DNA of 8,898 nucleotides from Acidobacteriota bacterium. Lineage in GTDB: Bacteria > Acidobacteriota > Terriglobia > Terriglobales > SCQP01. A model generated the notes under the pieces. The model was not told the DNA's origin and ran no database searches. It was given only the letters and a program-made list of their open reading frames with translations. Positions within the stretch are counted from its first letter, which is position 1. Every line of letters begins with the position of its first letter. Positions 8,278 to 8,898 of the stretch are shown here, piece by piece. Made by a program: the position numbers and the translations under genes. The stretch lies in the NCBI GenBank assembly GCA_021818645.1, contig JAKATS010000120.1, forward strand, positions 1 to 8,898, read 5' to 3'.

Positions 8278-8898
8278 TTAATTTGCTGGCTTTATCCCGA
8301 AGCAATAAATATTTGACCCATGATCCACCACCAGCACTTTTCCGCCGGCGACCGCCAGCCCGCTGAAATGCGTCCAGGTGGCAATCGCATCGCCGCTTTG
8401 ATACAGCAGCTTGCCGCTGCGGGCATCGAGCACGCGCAGCACGGCGCGCCGCGTATGTTCTTCCCGCTGCGCGTCGCTTAAAATTCCCGTTCCGTAGTGG
8501 CCGTGCGCCTTCACCGCCGCGCCTTGGGTCTGCTGCACATTTTCTCCGGTCGAAAGCGCGAAAACCTTGCCGTCGGCAATCGCCGCCGGGTCGGGCACGG
8601 AAAATCCGCCCGCCATCCACATCGGTTGTAGCACCACCCGATGCCTCGCATTGTGCGCCAGCCGGAAGGCCATCAGCGATCCCGCGGCGGTATTGCCCCG
8701 CACCCGGGGAAAATGCGGAGCATCTTTCGACACCGGGCCCCAGACCGGCACATACAGCCATTCCCGGCCCTTCGCGTCCCGCCAGTGCGAAATCGTGCCC
8801 CAGATGCCCTTGGCTTCATACGCGCGCTCGTCGTTGGCCAGCCGCAGTCTTTGCCGCAGCGTATGGTGATCCGCCCCGCCCAGCGGCCGGGTGGGAAC
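8278..8898 (-). CDS. PQQ-like beta-propeller (quinoprotein-type) protein, C-terminal part
   Basis: The minus-strand frame is open from the TAA at 8278-8280 to the right edge, giving 206 residues of the C-terminal end; the start lies outside the window. Propeller-blade features include IWGTISHWRDAKGREWLYVP near the visible N-terminal end, VWGPVSKDAP, then DPAAIADGKVFALSTGENV and LRVLDARSGKLLYQSG, both typical of PQQ-type repeats (V-A-L-D/S-x-x-T/S-G-x-x-L). It ends in a final strand, GGKVLVVDHGSNIYCFGI. Such proteins are usually secreted or periplasmic quinoprotein dehydrogenases or scaffold propellers; catalytic residues and any signal peptide would lie outside the window, so the substrate cannot be named. 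It converges on polX, with 30 bp between the stops and no clear terminator hairpin there. The sequence style resembles proteins from Acidobacteriota, an impression I could not check. Confidence 0.82.
   Translation of the reverse strand, partial: VPTRPLGGADHHTLRQRLRLANDERAYEAKGIWGTISHWRDAKGREWLYVPVWGPVSKDAPHFPRVRGNTAAGSLMAFRLAHNARHRVVLQPMWMAGGFSVPDPAAIADGKVFALSTGENVQQTQGAAVKAHGHYGTGILSDAQREEHTRRAVLRVLDARSGKLLYQSGDAIATWTHFSGLAVAGGKVLVVDHGSNIYCFGIKPAN

Overview
This window is a gene-dense, mostly high-GC bacterial chromosomal segment. It has no rRNA, tRNA, CRISPR array or insertion sequence that I can recognise. No gene-free stretch exceeds 300 bases; the longest gap is 88 bp, upstream of zwf. 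The combination of a PilR-like sigma-54 activator, an AtpZ/AtpI-like membrane protein, a zwf-opcA-rpe operon, a bacterial PolX with PHP domain and a PQQ-type beta-propeller protein is reminiscent of Acidobacteriota. That assignment is inference from gene style, with low to moderate certainty.

Layout, left to right. (1) Bases 1-725 (+) hold the C-terminal part of a sigma-54-dependent activator: most of the AAA+ domain plus a Fis-type helix-turn-helix. (2) A small two-helix AtpZ/AtpI-family protein follows a few bases later on the same strand. (3) Convergent to these, on the minus strand, lies an operon read right to left: zwf (glucose-6-phosphate dehydrogenase), opcA (its assembly factor) and rpe (ribulose-phosphate 3-epimerase). 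The genes are joined by two ATGA stop/start overlaps. Together they cover entry to the oxidative pentose phosphate pathway and one non-oxidative step. (4) Upstream of zwf, also on minus, is a 672-residue DUF2075 (Schlafen group 3-like) DNA/RNA helicase. A putative PD-(D/E)XK nuclease domain is fused to its N-terminus. (5) Only 35 bp away and divergent from it is polX, with family X polymerase and PHP domains. (6) Convergent to polX is the C-terminal end of a PQQ-like beta-propeller protein that runs off the right edge.

The most notable element is the nuclease-helicase. It sits alone between housekeeping genes, has clearly lower GC than they do, and looks horizontally acquired. It is a reasonable candidate for a stand-alone genome-defence or nucleic-acid-processing enzyme. 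The compositional anomaly does not stop at its end: the polymerase half of polX uses G-ending codons, and usage switches to the C-ending style at about 7490, the Pol/PHP junction. This could mean a recombination boundary inside polX.
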